A stretch of 64,000 bases of DNA from Methylobacterium sp. Leaf123. Lineage in GTDB: Bacteria > Pseudomonadota > Alphaproteobacteria > Rhizobiales > Beijerinckiaceae. Made by a program: the position numbers and the translations under genes. Of the stretch, positions 56,186 to 64,000 are shown piece after piece. The stretch is from assembly GCF_001423405.1 (NCBI RefSeq), contig NZ_LMNS01000008.1, forward strand, positions 24,931 to 88,930, in the 5' to 3' direction. Every line of letters begins with the position of its first letter. The stretch's first letter is position 1. The notes under the pieces are model-generated. The model ran no database searches and was not told where the DNA came from. It saw only the letters and a program-made list of their open reading frames with translations.

Positions 56186-57913
56186 TCAGCCGTCCTGAAG
56201 CGCGGCCGAAGCGTCGGTGCCGATCAGGCGCGCCCGCAGCGGCTGGGCGCGCCCCGTCAGCGTCAGCTCCTGCAGCGCGCCGGGGGGGAGGCCGGCGGCC
56301 TCGTAGACGGCCTCCGAGACGATCGCGACCTGCCGCATCGGCCCGGTCAGACCCTCCAACCGCGCGGCGACGTTGACCGTGTCGCCGAGCACCGTGAAGC
56401 GGGATTCGGTCTCGTCTCCGAACTCGCCGACGATGGCCATGCCCGCATGCAGGCCGACGCCGTAGCGCAGGCGCTCGCCGAGATCGGCGGCGAGCATGCG
56501 GTTGAGCTGCTCCACCTGGCGCGCGATGCCATCGACCGCCTTCAGGGCGTCGCGGGCCGCGTGTTTCGGATCGCGGTCGAGGCCGAAGATCGCCATCAGC
56601 CCGTCGCCGAGATGCTGGTTCACCGTTCCGCCCGCCTCGCGCACCGCCCGGCCGACCGCGCCGAGGAAACGGCCGATGACGAAGACGGTGTCGTAGGGCA
56701 GGTGCTCCTCCGCGAACCGGGTCGAGCCGCGCAGGTCGGCGAACAGCACGACGACGAACCGCTCCTCGCCGGTGGCAGCGCGTTCCGGATCGCGCACGGA
56801 GGCGGCGCGGGCCTGCGGCGTGAAAAGCGGCGCGACGGTGAGGTCGAGGTCCGGCCGGAGCTGGCAGGCGAGCCGGATGCCGGGGCTCGCGCCGATCCGG
56901 TCGAGGACGAGGCGCTCCGCCCGTTCCGGCTCCGGCAGCGGGTGGCTGCGCTCCGTATCGACGACCCGGATGCGGCAGGTGGAGCAGCGACCCCGCCCCC
57001 CGCACACGCTCGCATGCGGGATGCGGCCGCGCCGGCTCGCCTCCAGCACGCTGCTGCCCCGCGGCATGCGGACGGTGCGCCCATCGGGATAGCCGATGCG
57101 CACGAAGCCGCCCCGCGTCTCGGCGAGGGTGCGGGCGCCGCGGGCCAGCAGGACGAGGGCGAGCAGTGCCAGATAGGCCAGGAACAGCCCGCGCCGGATC
57201 TCGCTCAACCGTTCGGTCTGCTCGGCCAGCCCGAGATGGTTCGGCCCAAGCTCCTGCGCCCGCCACGCCGGATCGGCGGCGAGCGCCGCGACGCTGCGTC
57301 CGCCCTGCACCACGCCGAGGAGGGCCAGCACCGGCACGAGCACCGCACCCGCGAGCAGCCAGGGCGCGGCACGGGAAAAGCCGCGCTTGAGCCGGAGCCA
57401 GAAAGTGAGGCCGAAGCAGCCGTGTAGCCACGCCACGATGAGGCCCGCCGCCTGCATCAGGCCGTGGCCCGGCGCGGCGACCCAGGTCGCGTAGAGAACT
57501 TGGGCATAGCCCCGGTCGAGCTCTTCGACGCTCCAGGCCAGCCGCGTGCCGACGACGTGGCTGAGGAGGAGCAGCGGGACGGCAAGGCCGAGCAGGAGCT
57601 GCGCGGTCTCGCCCGGCCGCACCCGGTAGAAGCGCCGCTCGTAGAAGGCCTGGAGCCCGAGGACGAGGTGGATGAGAAGCGCGCCGTAGAGGAGCACGAG
57701 CGCGGGCTGCGTGCGCCAGAGCGCGACCTTTACCTCAAGCCCGGTCTCCAGCGCATCGAGCGAGATGTTGCCCAGCGCGTGGCAGAGCAGGTGCGTGAGC
57801 ACGTAGGCGAACAGCACGAGGCCGCTGCCGAGGCGAAGCTGACGCAGGGTCGGCCAAGCGGGCCAGCGCAAGCCGAAGGGGCGGCCAAAGCCCGGACGCG
57901 CCGCCTGCCCCAC
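56186..57913 (-). CDS. membrane-anchored [2Fe-2S] adenylate/guanylate cyclase
   Basis: 575 residues, three modules. (1) About residues 30-275: six predicted transmembrane helices with repeated histidines (FAYVLTHLLCHALG, LIHLVLGLQAFYERRF, LLLLSHVVGTR, GHGLMQ, WLHGCFGLTFWL), like a diheme cytochrome b of the succinate dehydrogenase anchor type. (2) About residues 285-375: adrenodoxin-type ferredoxin with CxxxxxCxxC in SVCGGRGRCSTCRIRV and a fourth Cys 36 residues on (LACQL). (3) From about 390: class III cyclase (VVLFADLRGSTRFAE, LGDGLMAIFG, VLGDTVNVAARLEGL). This suggests redox or quinone control of cyclic nucleotide synthesis; the known comparison is Sinorhizobium CyaC. Substrate ATP or GTP is undecided. 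Confidence 0.88.
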   Translation of the reverse strand: MGQAARPGFGRPFGLRWPAWPTLRQLRLGSGLVLFAYVLTHLLCHALGNISLDALETGLEVKVALWRTQPALVLLYGALLIHLVLGLQAFYERRFYRVRPGETAQLLLGLAVPLLLLSHVVGTRLAWSVEELDRGYAQVLYATWVAAPGHGLMQAAGLIVAWLHGCFGLTFWLRLKRGFSRAAPWLLAGAVLVPVLALLGVVQGGRSVAALAADPAWRAQELGPNHLGLAEQTERLSEIRRGLFLAYLALLALVLLARGARTLAETRGGFVRIGYPDGRTVRMPRGSSVLEASRRGRIPHASVCGGRGRCSTCRIRVVDTERSHPLPEPERAERLVLDRIGASPGIRLACQLRPDLDLTVAPLFTPQARAASVRDPERAATGEERFVVVLFADLRGSTRFAEEHLPYDTVFVIGRFLGAVGRAVREAGGTVNQHLGDGLMAIFGLDRDPKHAARDALKAVDGIARQVEQLNRMLAADLGERLRYGVGLHAGMAIVGEFGDETESRFTVLGDTVNVAARLEGLTGPMRQVAIVSEAVYEAAGLPPGALQELTLTGRAQPLRARLIGTDASAALQDG

Positions 57914-58011
57914 CGCCCCCGCTCCTTCTTCGAAAACCGCATCACTCTTTCATAGTGGACCGCGGCGCTCCAACGAAACCGTCCGCCGCGCAGGAAAAAT
58001 CCGTGCGTGCA

Positions 58012-58038
58012 TGTCACGCCGCCGCGTTCCGCCTCGTC
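58012..58038 (+). promoter_or_regulatory. candidate ECF41 sigma promoter
   Basis: TGTCAC at 58012 and CGTC at 58035 with a 17-base spacer match the -35/-10 pattern remembered for ECF41 sigma factors (TGTCACA and CGTC). It lies about 70 bases before the cupin ATG and a three-gene operon whose last gene is the sigma factor. Confidence 0.62.
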
Positions 58039-58106
58039 ATGGGGGCAAGGTGATGGAACGGGCCGATGCGCGGCCCTCCCCATCACCGCTTCGATGGAGA
58101 GGGACG

Positions 58107-58544
58107 ATGATCCGATCGTGTCTGCGTGCCGCCGCGTTCGCCGTGCTGCTGACGAGCGCTGCGACCGCCCACGAGACGAAGGGAGGAGTGGCGGCCGGGA
58201 CAGGCGGGGACGCCACGGCCACCCTCGTCTTCGACCATGCCCTGCCCAACGTGCCGGGCAAGAGCCTGCGCGGCGTGCTCGTCATCTACGGGCCGGGCGG
58301 TGCCTCGCCCGCGCATCGGCATGCCGAGAGCGCCTTCATCACCGCGACGGTGCTGGACGGGGCGATCCGCAGTCGGGTGAACGATGGCCCGGAGCGGGTC
58401 TACCGCGCCGGTGAGAGCTTCACGGAGAGGCCCGGCGACCGCCACGACGTCAGCGCCAATGCGAGCGCCACCGAACCGGCCCGCCTGCTCGCCGTCTTCG
58501 TCCTCGACAGCGACGAGACCCGCCTGACCACGCCGATCCGCTGA
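58107..58544 (+). CDS. exported cupin-domain protein
   Basis: 145 residues, ATG at 58107. Signal peptide (SCLRAAAFAVLLTSAATA). Cupin core with His in PAHRHAESAFITATVLDG and a PGDRHDVSANAS second His motif; a metal ion is the probable cofactor. First gene of the ECF41 operon; 34 bases separate it from the decarboxylase-like gene. It may be a redox or antioxidant effector of the regulon. Confidence 0.84.
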   Translation: MIRSCLRAAAFAVLLTSAATAHETKGGVAAGTGGDATATLVFDHALPNVPGKSLRGVLVIYGPGGASPAHRHAESAFITATVLDGAIRSRVNDGPERVYRAGESFTERPGDRHDVSANASATEPARLLAVFVLDSDETRLTTPIR

Positions 58545-58578
58545 ACCCCAACCCTAAGTCACGACAAGGACAAAGCCC

Positions 58579-59043
58579 ATGACACCGCGCGTCGAAAACC
58601 CCTACGGTCACGCACCCGCCGCCATCAAGGCGATGCTGGCGGTGGAGACGAGCCTGCGGACCGGCGGCCTGGAGCGGAGCCTGATCGATCTCGTGAAGCT
58701 GCGCGCTTCGCAGATCAACGGCTGCGCCTACTGCATCGGCCTGCACACCACCGAGGCGCGTCGGCATGGCGAGAGCGAGATGCGGATCGTTCTGCTCAAC
58801 GCATGGCGTGAAGCGGCCCTCTACAGCCCCCGCGAGCGCGCGGCGCTGGCTTGGACCGAGGCGCTGACCCGCCTGTCCGAGATGGGCGCGCCCGACGCGC
58901 TCTATGCCGACCTGCAGACGTCTTTCACGGAGGCCGAACAGGTGCAGCTCACGCTCCAGATCGGCGCGATCAACCTGTGGAACCGGTTGCAGGTCGGCCT
59001 GCGCGGCGTCCACCATCCCGACCCGTCCCGCGATGCGGCCTGA
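58579..59043 (+). CDS. carboxymuconolactone decarboxylase (AhpD-like) protein
   Basis: 154 residues, ATG at 58579. Active CxxC with conserved His in NGCAYCIGLHTTEAR, preceded by LIDLVKLRASQI, and the RERAALAWTEALTRL helix: an AhpD-like alkylhydroperoxidase/CMD fold. Such genes are the usual neighbours and targets of ECF41 sigma factors. Overlaps the sigma gene by 11 bases. Confidence 0.92.
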   Translation: MTPRVENPYGHAPAAIKAMLAVETSLRTGGLERSLIDLVKLRASQINGCAYCIGLHTTEARRHGESEMRIVLLNAWREAALYSPRERAALAWTEALTRLSEMGAPDALYADLQTSFTEAEQVQLTLQIGAINLWNRLQVGLRGVHHPDPSRDAA

Positions 59044-59914
59044 GGCGTCCGATCCGTTCGAGGCGGAGCGGGCGCGGCTCACCCGCCTCGCCTACCGGAT
59101 GCTCGGCTCCTTCGCCGAAGCGGAGGATGTGGTTCAGAGCGCGTGGCTGCGCTGGCAGGCGGCGGACCGTGCCGCCGTTGCGGTGCCGGGGGCCTTCCTG
59201 TCGCGCATCGTCACGCGGCTCTGCCTCGACACCATGAAATCGGCCCGCACCCGCCGGGAGGTCTATGTCGGGCCGTGGCTGCCGGAGCCCGCTCTCGACC
59301 CGGACGAGGCGATCGACGGCGACGACCTCACCCTCACGCTGATGATGGCGCTGGAGCGTCTCTCGCCCCTGGAACGGGCGGCCTTCCTCCTGCACGACGT
59401 GTTCGGCGTGCCCCTCGACGAGGTGGCGGCGACGCTGGGCCGGGCGGCTCCGGCGGTGCGCCAACTCGCCGTGCGGGCGCGCCAGCATGTCCGCGCCGAG
59501 CGCCCGCGCTACCCCCTGCCGCCCGAGGAGGGCGAGCGGATCGCGCGCGCCTTCTTCGATGCCTCGCGCAGCGGCGACGTTGCCGCCCTGCGCGGCCTGC
59601 TCTCCGAAACCGTGACGATGCGGACGGACGGTGGCGGCAAGGTCATCGCCTTCCTCAACCCGATCCTCGGAATCGATCGCGTCCTGCGGCTGTTCTCGGG
59701 GCTCGCCCGCAAACATGCCGGGTCGCCCGCCACCCTCCTCCGCGCCGTGCGGGTGGACGGCCTGCCGGGCTTCGTCAGCCTGGAACGCGGCGGCGTCCTC
59801 CAAGTGACGGCACTGGACATCCGCGACGGGCGGATCGCGGGCGTCTACATCACCCGCAACCCGGACAAGTTGCGCCGCGTGGCCGAGGCCGTGGCGATGA
59901 CGGCCGCTCGCTGA
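59033..59914 (+). CDS. ECF41-type sigma factor with SnoaL-like C-terminus
   Basis: 293 residues, ATG at 59033. Sigma2 (LTRLAYRMLGSFAEAEDVVQSAWLRWQ) and sigma4 (LSPLERAAFLLHDVFGVPLDEVAATLGRAAPAVRQLAVRARQHVRA) domains. The C-terminal NTF2/SnoaL-like extension includes the ECF41 hallmarks DGGGK and NPDKL (YITRNPDKLRRV). The C-terminal extension both aids and tunes activity in characterised members. No anti-sigma gene is adjacent, as typical. Last gene of the cupin-CMD-sigma operon. Repeat copy E begins at its stop codon. Confidence 0.93.
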   Translation: MRPEASDPFEAERARLTRLAYRMLGSFAEAEDVVQSAWLRWQAADRAAVAVPGAFLSRIVTRLCLDTMKSARTRREVYVGPWLPEPALDPDEAIDGDDLTLTLMMALERLSPLERAAFLLHDVFGVPLDEVAATLGRAAPAVRQLAVRARQHVRAERPRYPLPPEEGERIARAFFDASRSGDVAALRGLLSETVTMRTDGGGKVIAFLNPILGIDRVLRLFSGLARKHAGSPATLLRAVRVDGLPGFVSLERGGVLQVTALDIRDGRIAGVYITRNPDKLRRVAEAVAMTAAR

Positions 59915-60016
59915 GCCATATCCGACCGGATGGCATAAGGCCGGCGTCTCTCGGTCCGTGTTTCGACACGCTTTCTTTGCCGAACCGGAATCCCCTTCGT
60001 CGAAAAAGCGCTCTTC
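59914..60016. repeat. dispersed intergenic repeat, type 1 (copy E, inverted)
   Basis: Reverse complement reads AAGAGCGCTTTTTCGACGAAGGGGATTCCGGTTCGGCAAAGAAAGCGTGTCGAAAC...AGACGCCGGCCTTATGCCATCCGGTCGGATATGGCT. Starts at the sigma-factor stop codon and ends near the CYTH gene end. Confidence 0.8.
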
Positions 60017-60019
60017 CCC

Positions 60020-60526
60020 TCACAATGGGGCGGCCAGCACCTCTTCCACGGTGACAGGGCGCCCGGACTCGCCGACGCGGCGCAGCAGTGCCGATTGGCG
60101 AAAGCGCGGGTCTCCGGTCACCTCGTGGCCGAGCCACGCCGGCCGCTCGAAATCCTGGGCCTCGTGCTCCAACTCCACCTCGGCCAGGATCATCCCGGCC
60201 AGCGTCCCGCCATAGACATCGACCTCCCAGACGAGCCCGGCATGCGGCACGCAGTGGCGTGTCTTCTCGATGAAGCCGGTATCGCAGACGAGGCGCAGCA
60301 TCGCGTCCGCGTCCGCCCGCGGAATCGCGTACTCGAATTCCGGCCGGCCGAGGCCGACGCGCGCGCCCTTGATGGTGAGCCAAGCCCGGTCGTCGTCGAG
60401 CCGAACCCGCACCTTGCCGGTGTCGAACTGTCCGATCAGCCCGTCGGTGAGGCGGTGCCGGCTGACGACGCCCGCCTTCCAGCCGTCATCGGCCACGAGG
60501 AATTTCCGCTCGACCTCGAAACGCAT
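60020..60526 (-). CDS. CYTH-domain protein (triphosphatase-like)
   Basis: 168 residues, ATG at 60526. ExExK motif MRFEVERKFLV, then RVRLDDDRAWLTIKG, RADADAMLRLVCDTGFIEKTRHCV and WEVDVYGGTLAGMILAEVELEHE with the tunnel acidic residues. Such enzymes hydrolyse triphosphates, possibly PPPi or thiamine triphosphate, in the cytoplasm. Encoded next to a CYTH-CHAD protein on the same strand, so phosphate or polyphosphate metabolism is a sensible context. Confidence 0.88.
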   Translation of the reverse strand: MRFEVERKFLVADDGWKAGVVSRHRLTDGLIGQFDTGKVRVRLDDDRAWLTIKGARVGLGRPEFEYAIPRADADAMLRLVCDTGFIEKTRHCVPHAGLVWEVDVYGGTLAGMILAEVELEHEAQDFERPAWLGHEVTGDPRFRQSALLRRVGESGRPVTVEEVLAAPL

Positions 60527-60648
60527 CGGAACAAAAAGACTCTGGCGGCGGGATTAGTCCCGCCCCCTTCAACCGCTCCGCCTTACGGTACTCACAAGTT
60601 GCGCGCTATCGCTTCCCGCGCAACGCCCTCTCCCGGCGCGCGGTAACC

Positions 60649-62187
60649 TCAACGCCAGAACGGCTTGGTGTCGACGAGATCCTCGTGCGCCTCGGCCGCG
60701 GCCTCCAAGAGCTTGCGGCTGCGCGCCTCGATGTCGGCCGCCGTCATCCCGGCGGCGAACAGGGTCGTGGCACCGGCCGGCTCGACCGTCAGATCCCGCA
60801 TCAGTTCGTGGCCGGTGGCGATGTCGTTGAGCGCGCCGAGATGGTCCTGCAGGTCGGACAGCGCCTTGCCGAAGACGCCGTGGCGCTTGCCCGCCTTCTT
60901 GCCGGGGAACAGCGGCGCGAAGAATTCCGCGCCGTAGCGCAGCTTCTTGGCGGCGATGCGCACCTGGTGACGCTCCTCGGGGTCGAGGTCGTCGAGATGG
61001 CGCCCGCGCCGCTTCACCTGCCGCCGCCGCCGGTCGAGTTCGCGGGCGGCGAAGACGCGGGCCGGCTCCGCGCGCAGCGCGACGCGGCCGGGGCTCTCGT
61101 CCCGCAGCCAGGGGCCGGCATTGATCCAGGCGATGAGGTCGAGCAGCAGCATCCGCCACGCATCGGAGCGCAGCAGCGTGGCGATGTCGCGATAGGCCTT
61201 CGCGCGCTCGTCTTCGAGCTGCCGTTCGAGGCCGAGCAGGCCGGTCTCGTCGGGATGCCGCTCGCGCTCGGCCGGCAGGATGGTGGCGAGGAAGACATCG
61301 AGGTTGCGCGCCCGGCCCAGCGGCTCCGTCATCGCCTTCAGCTCGGCGCGGATGCGGACGCCGAGCGGGTCGTCCACGAGGTCGCCGAACAGCGAGAAGG
61401 CCGAGCGCAGGCGCCGGATCGCGACGCGCATCTGGTGCAGCGCGTCGGCGTCGCGGCTCTTGAGCAGGATGTCCTCGTTGATGCGCATATGGCGCAGGCA
61501 GGCATGGGCGACGGCGCGGAACGCGTCCGCCGCACTCATGTCGTCGCGCAGGGGCACGGGCTCGGACTTGCGCACCTTGTCGATCTTGCCGGCGGCCAGC
61601 GCGTAGCCGCGCTCGGCCTTGCTGCGCACGCCGAGCCGCACGGGCACGAGGGCGGCGATGGCGTAGGCGAGCGCGAACACGTCGCTGGCGGTCCCCTCCT
61701 TCAATTCGAGCTCGATCTCGCAGATCGAGAGGATGTCGTCGCCCGCTGCCGGCGCTTCGATCCGGCCGAGGTCGAGGGCGACCTCGATGCGGGACTCACC
61801 CTGCTCGACGAGGTAGGTCCGCCGGGTGACGCGGGTGGTGAAGAGCGGCTCCAGCGCGGCGTCGGCCGCGATGCGGCGCGCGAAGGGCGTGTCGGCGAGC
61901 GCCGCCCGGTCCGGCTCGGCGCCCTCGACCGGCTGCTCCCATTCCGGCCGGTCGAACAGGCCATCGCCCTCGGCCTTGAGGGTCTGGACGAAGCGCCCCT
62001 CGCTCTCGCGCACCCGCAGGCCGAGCCCGGCCTCCTGCAACTGCCGGTCCGGCGTGTCGAAATAGACGGAGGCCAGCGCGGCTTCCCCCTGCACCGCCGC
62101 CTCCCGCAGGAGCGGATGATCCTGCAGGACGGCAAGGTCGGAGGGCTCGCATTCCAGCTTCAGCTCGATCTCGCGCGGGTCGCTCAT
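60649..62187 (-). CDS. CYTH-CHAD protein (inorganic triphosphatase-like)
   Basis: 512 residues, ATG at 62187. CYTH domain at the N-terminus (EIELKLECEPSDL, ASVYFDTPDRQL, ESRIEVALDLGRIE, CEIELELKEG). The CHAD domain (about 245-505) has conserved His/Arg helices, for example VAHACLRHMRINEDILLKSRDADALHQMRVAIRRLRSAFSLF and HQVRIAAKKLRYGAEFF. CHAD domains bind polyphosphate. The combination is the YgiF-like arrangement and would act on tripolyphosphate at polyP granules. The preceding CYTH gene in the strand order is 122 bases away. Confidence 0.93.
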   Translation of the reverse strand: MSDPREIELKLECEPSDLAVLQDHPLLREAAVQGEAALASVYFDTPDRQLQEAGLGLRVRESEGRFVQTLKAEGDGLFDRPEWEQPVEGAEPDRAALADTPFARRIAADAALEPLFTTRVTRRTYLVEQGESRIEVALDLGRIEAPAAGDDILSICEIELELKEGTASDVFALAYAIAALVPVRLGVRSKAERGYALAAGKIDKVRKSEPVPLRDDMSAADAFRAVAHACLRHMRINEDILLKSRDADALHQMRVAIRRLRSAFSLFGDLVDDPLGVRIRAELKAMTEPLGRARNLDVFLATILPAERERHPDETGLLGLERQLEDERAKAYRDIATLLRSDAWRMLLLDLIAWINAGPWLRDESPGRVALRAEPARVFAARELDRRRRQVKRRGRHLDDLDPEERHQVRIAAKKLRYGAEFFAPLFPGKKAGKRHGVFGKALSDLQDHLGALNDIATGHELMRDLTVEPAGATTLFAAGMTAADIEARSRKLLEAAAEAHEDLVDTKPFWR

Positions 62188-62286
62188 GCGGTTTCGTCCT
62201 GCTCCTCGTAAGGGTTGTGGCGGATGCGAGCCTGCATCCTGCCGCATCGTCCGGGACAGGCACAACGCGGCGGAACCCGTGATGGA

Positions 62287-63621
62287 TCACGCATCCGTGT
62301 GACGATCCCGCGACAGAAGCGGGGATATGGTACGCACAACCTCCGCCATCGACGGCCGCGCCCGCGGATCGGCCTGCCCGCAGGCCTGTTCCAGCGCGCG
62401 CCAATCCGCGAGGCCGGCGGGTTCGGTCGCGCAGCCATCGAGCAGCTCGCCGAGCAGGAGACCCCAGGCGCGGGTCTCGATGCGCTGCCAAGCGGCGCCG
62501 GCCGCGCCGGGCGGCAGCACGGAGGCGGCCCCGAAATCGCTCAGCACCGCCTCGCCCGCGCCCCCGTCCCACAGGGTGTTGTGCCCGTAGAGGTCGCCGT
62601 GGAGCACGCCGCAGCCGTGAAGATGGGCCGCCGCCCGCGCCACGCCGGCCGCGATCCGCAGAGCCGTCTCCGGCGGCAGGGCGAAGTTCGGCGCGTAGAC
62701 GTCGCGGCTGCAGCTTTCCAGGCTCGGCGATCCGGCCAGAACCCGCCAGCCCTCCGGGATCAGCGGCATCAGGAGCCCCTGCACCCCGTCCGGATGCCCC
62801 TCGATCCGCCCGAGCGCGCCGGTGAGGTGGGGATGCCGGCCGGCGGCGAGGCAGGCGGCCATCTCCTGTTCGGGCAGCCCGTCGCTGGTCATGCGGCCCT
62901 TGAACAGTTTGACCGCGACCGCCGTCTCCCCCTCCGGCCGACGCCACAAAGCTCGGTGGATCCGCCCCGAGGCGCCCTCGCCAAGACACGGGCCGAGGGC
63001 GAGCGCGGCCCAGGGCACCTGCGGCACGCAAGCCGGTGCCGGCTCGCCGTCGAGGGGATTGCCGGCCCAGGCGATCCAGGCGAGCCGCGGCAAAGCCGTC
63101 AGCCACGCGGGCAGCGCGTCGAAGCGGTTGGCGGAAAGGCGCAGCAATTCGAGGCTTGGCGCGCCTTCGAGCGACGCGGGCAGCGCCGCCAGCCGGTTTC
63201 CCGCCAGCATCAGCTTCTGCAGGTGCGGGCGCCGGCCGAGGGCCTCGGGCAGATGCGCGATCCGGTTGTCGGTTAGCGTGAGCCAGCGCAGGGCCGGCGG
63301 CAGCGCCTCGCCCGGCACCTCCCGCAAGCTGGTGGCGCGAAACCCGATCTGGCTCAGCGCCGGACAATCCCCGAGCACGGGCGGCAGCCGTTCGAAGCGG
63401 TTGCCCGAACAGAACAGGACGCGCAGCCGCTTGAGCCGGCCGAAATCATCCGGGAGTGCGGTGAGGCCGCACGCGCTGAGATCCAGCCGTTCCAGGGTGT
63501 CGGCGAGGCCGAAAATTTCGGGCGGGACTTCTTTCAGTTTTTCGCTCAGGCGCAGCTCCCGTGCTCCGGCGAGGTCGCCGCGTCGGAGGGCGTGCAGCGT
63601 GGGCGGTGGTGGGGTGTTCAT
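62287..63621 (-). CDS. leucine-rich-repeat serine/threonine kinase-like protein
   Basis: 444 residues, ATG at 63621. An N-terminal LRR array covers about 15-190 with units such as LERLDLSACGLTALPDDFG, LRVLFCSGNRFERLP, LRWLTLTDNRIAHLPEALG, LQKLMLAGNRLAALP and LELLRLSANRFDALP. The C-terminal kinase-like domain has the P-loop GEGASG, catalytic Lys in AVAVKLFKG, catalytic loop HGDLYGHNTL (HRD Asp and Asn retained, Arg changed to Gly) and DFG in SDFGAAS. Likely an active but atypical eukaryotic-like kinase; the target is unknown. No transmembrane segment. Confidence 0.9.
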   Translation of the reverse strand: MNTPPPPTLHALRRGDLAGARELRLSEKLKEVPPEIFGLADTLERLDLSACGLTALPDDFGRLKRLRVLFCSGNRFERLPPVLGDCPALSQIGFRATSLREVPGEALPPALRWLTLTDNRIAHLPEALGRRPHLQKLMLAGNRLAALPASLEGAPSLELLRLSANRFDALPAWLTALPRLAWIAWAGNPLDGEPAPACVPQVPWAALALGPCLGEGASGRIHRALWRRPEGETAVAVKLFKGRMTSDGLPEQEMAACLAAGRHPHLTGALGRIEGHPDGVQGLLMPLIPEGWRVLAGSPSLESCSRDVYAPNFALPPETALRIAAGVARAAAHLHGCGVLHGDLYGHNTLWDGGAGEAVLSDFGAASVLPPGAAGAAWQRIETRAWGLLLGELLDGCATEPAGLADWRALEQACGQADPRARPSMAEVVRTISPLLSRDRHTDA

Positions 63622-63961
63622 GGGAGTCTCGCGCGGGCGCTCCTGCCGGGATGACCGCTGCGCGACGACCGATCAACCCGCTGCATGCGGGAGTTAGCGG
63701 CCGGCCGCTAGCTTGCTTATCACCGCGCGATACCCGAGTTCGTCTGAGCGTCGGATCCCGCAATGGAGGGGCGGCGGAAGCGGCATGAGCAAGCCTTGAG
63801 GATGCTCGACTACGTTGCTGCAGCTTTCGGTATCGAGACCGAAGCTACCTCGGAGAAGCGTCGCCGGCTGCCGCGGCATACTCGTAATTGAGTGCCACCT
63901 GGCCTGCTGCCGGTTTCACGGACACCCAGTTTAGGTGTGATGATGAAGCCGGAGGTGCTCC

Positions 63962-64000
63962 ATGCAGCGTCGCAAGTTCGGACGTGAGTTCAAGATCGAG
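63962..64000 (+). CDS. IS3-family-like transposase OrfA, truncated by window edge
   Basis: The first 13 codons (MQRRKFGREFKIE) match the start of IS3-family OrfA proteins. The body and right end are outside the window; terminal inverted repeats cannot be fixed from what is visible. Confidence 0.6.
   Translation, partial: MQRRKFGREFKIE

Noticed and set aside
63763..63891. 42-codon frame (MEGRRKRHEQ...) before the transposase
   Set aside because: Too short, no family; could be part of a mobile-element leader but cannot be supported.

Overview
The window is high-GC bacterial DNA that looks chromosomal and alphaproteobacterial. The best guess is a Methylobacteriaceae member close to Methylorubrum/Methylobacterium. 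Supporting features are an NDUFS4-type complex I accessory subunit, a 605-residue class I PHA synthase, a decaprenyl-type polyprenyl synthase, a K+-insensitive type H+-pumping pyrophosphatase, ParE, separate GlyQ/GlyS chains and several GTG/TTG starts. No database was searched, so the genus is inference. Almost all the sequence is gene-dense housekeeping or metabolic DNA. The very long open frames antisense to real genes are high-GC artefacts and are left out.

Layout. 1-6 kb: tRNA-Pro, NDUFS4-like protein, a mini flagellar-rod-like protein, GST, a beta-hydroxyacid dehydrogenase, an exported hydrolase, a DHA2 efflux pump and an SDR. 6-13 kb: SWIB protein, two PRC-barrel proteins, a lipoprotein, an MFS transporter, an MsbA-like ABC exporter and threonine aldolase. 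13.5-15.5 kb: an AT-rich serralysin-Hint gene, clearly foreign in composition. 15.9-25 kb: parE, a phd/vapC-type toxin-antitoxin locus whose toxin has an in-frame stop, a PvdE/SyrD-type exporter, an SPFH protein, an LLM monooxygenase and small proteins. 25-33 kb: TPR protein, ispE, polyprenyl synthase, DUF2007-like protein and TrmN6-like methylase, S49 peptidase, and an NTF2-like/TetR pair with its candidate operator. 33.6-39.3 kb: glyQ, DUF3828-like protein, PhoX and glyS, the last with a low-GC internal patch. 39.6-46.4 kb: LuxR regulator, KefB/YbaL antiporter, phaC, lipoprotein and AlaC-type aminotransferase. 46.6-51 kb: small exported proteins, a roughly 1-kb low-GC gene-poor stretch and a three-gene glycosyltransferase cluster. 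51-58 kb: hppA, exported proteins, a hydrolase and a membrane-[2Fe-2S]-nucleotide cyclase. 58-60 kb: cupin, carboxymuconolactone decarboxylase and ECF41 sigma operon. 60-63.6 kb: CYTH and CYTH-CHAD proteins and an LRR-protein kinase. The right edge cuts an IS3-type transposase gene.

The most noteworthy points are these: the serralysin-Hint chimera with a compositional break; the nonsense-interrupted VapC next to an intact antitoxin and a repeat/palindrome operator; the heme/quinone-type anchor plus ferredoxin plus class III cyclase; the LRR-kinase; the ECF41 operon with a near-perfect candidate promoter; the foreign-looking patch inside glyS; and a dispersed family of about 100-bp intergenic repeats (at least six copies) that in two cases abuts or supplies the stop codon of a gene. 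None of these amounts to a demonstrably undescribed system from sequence alone.
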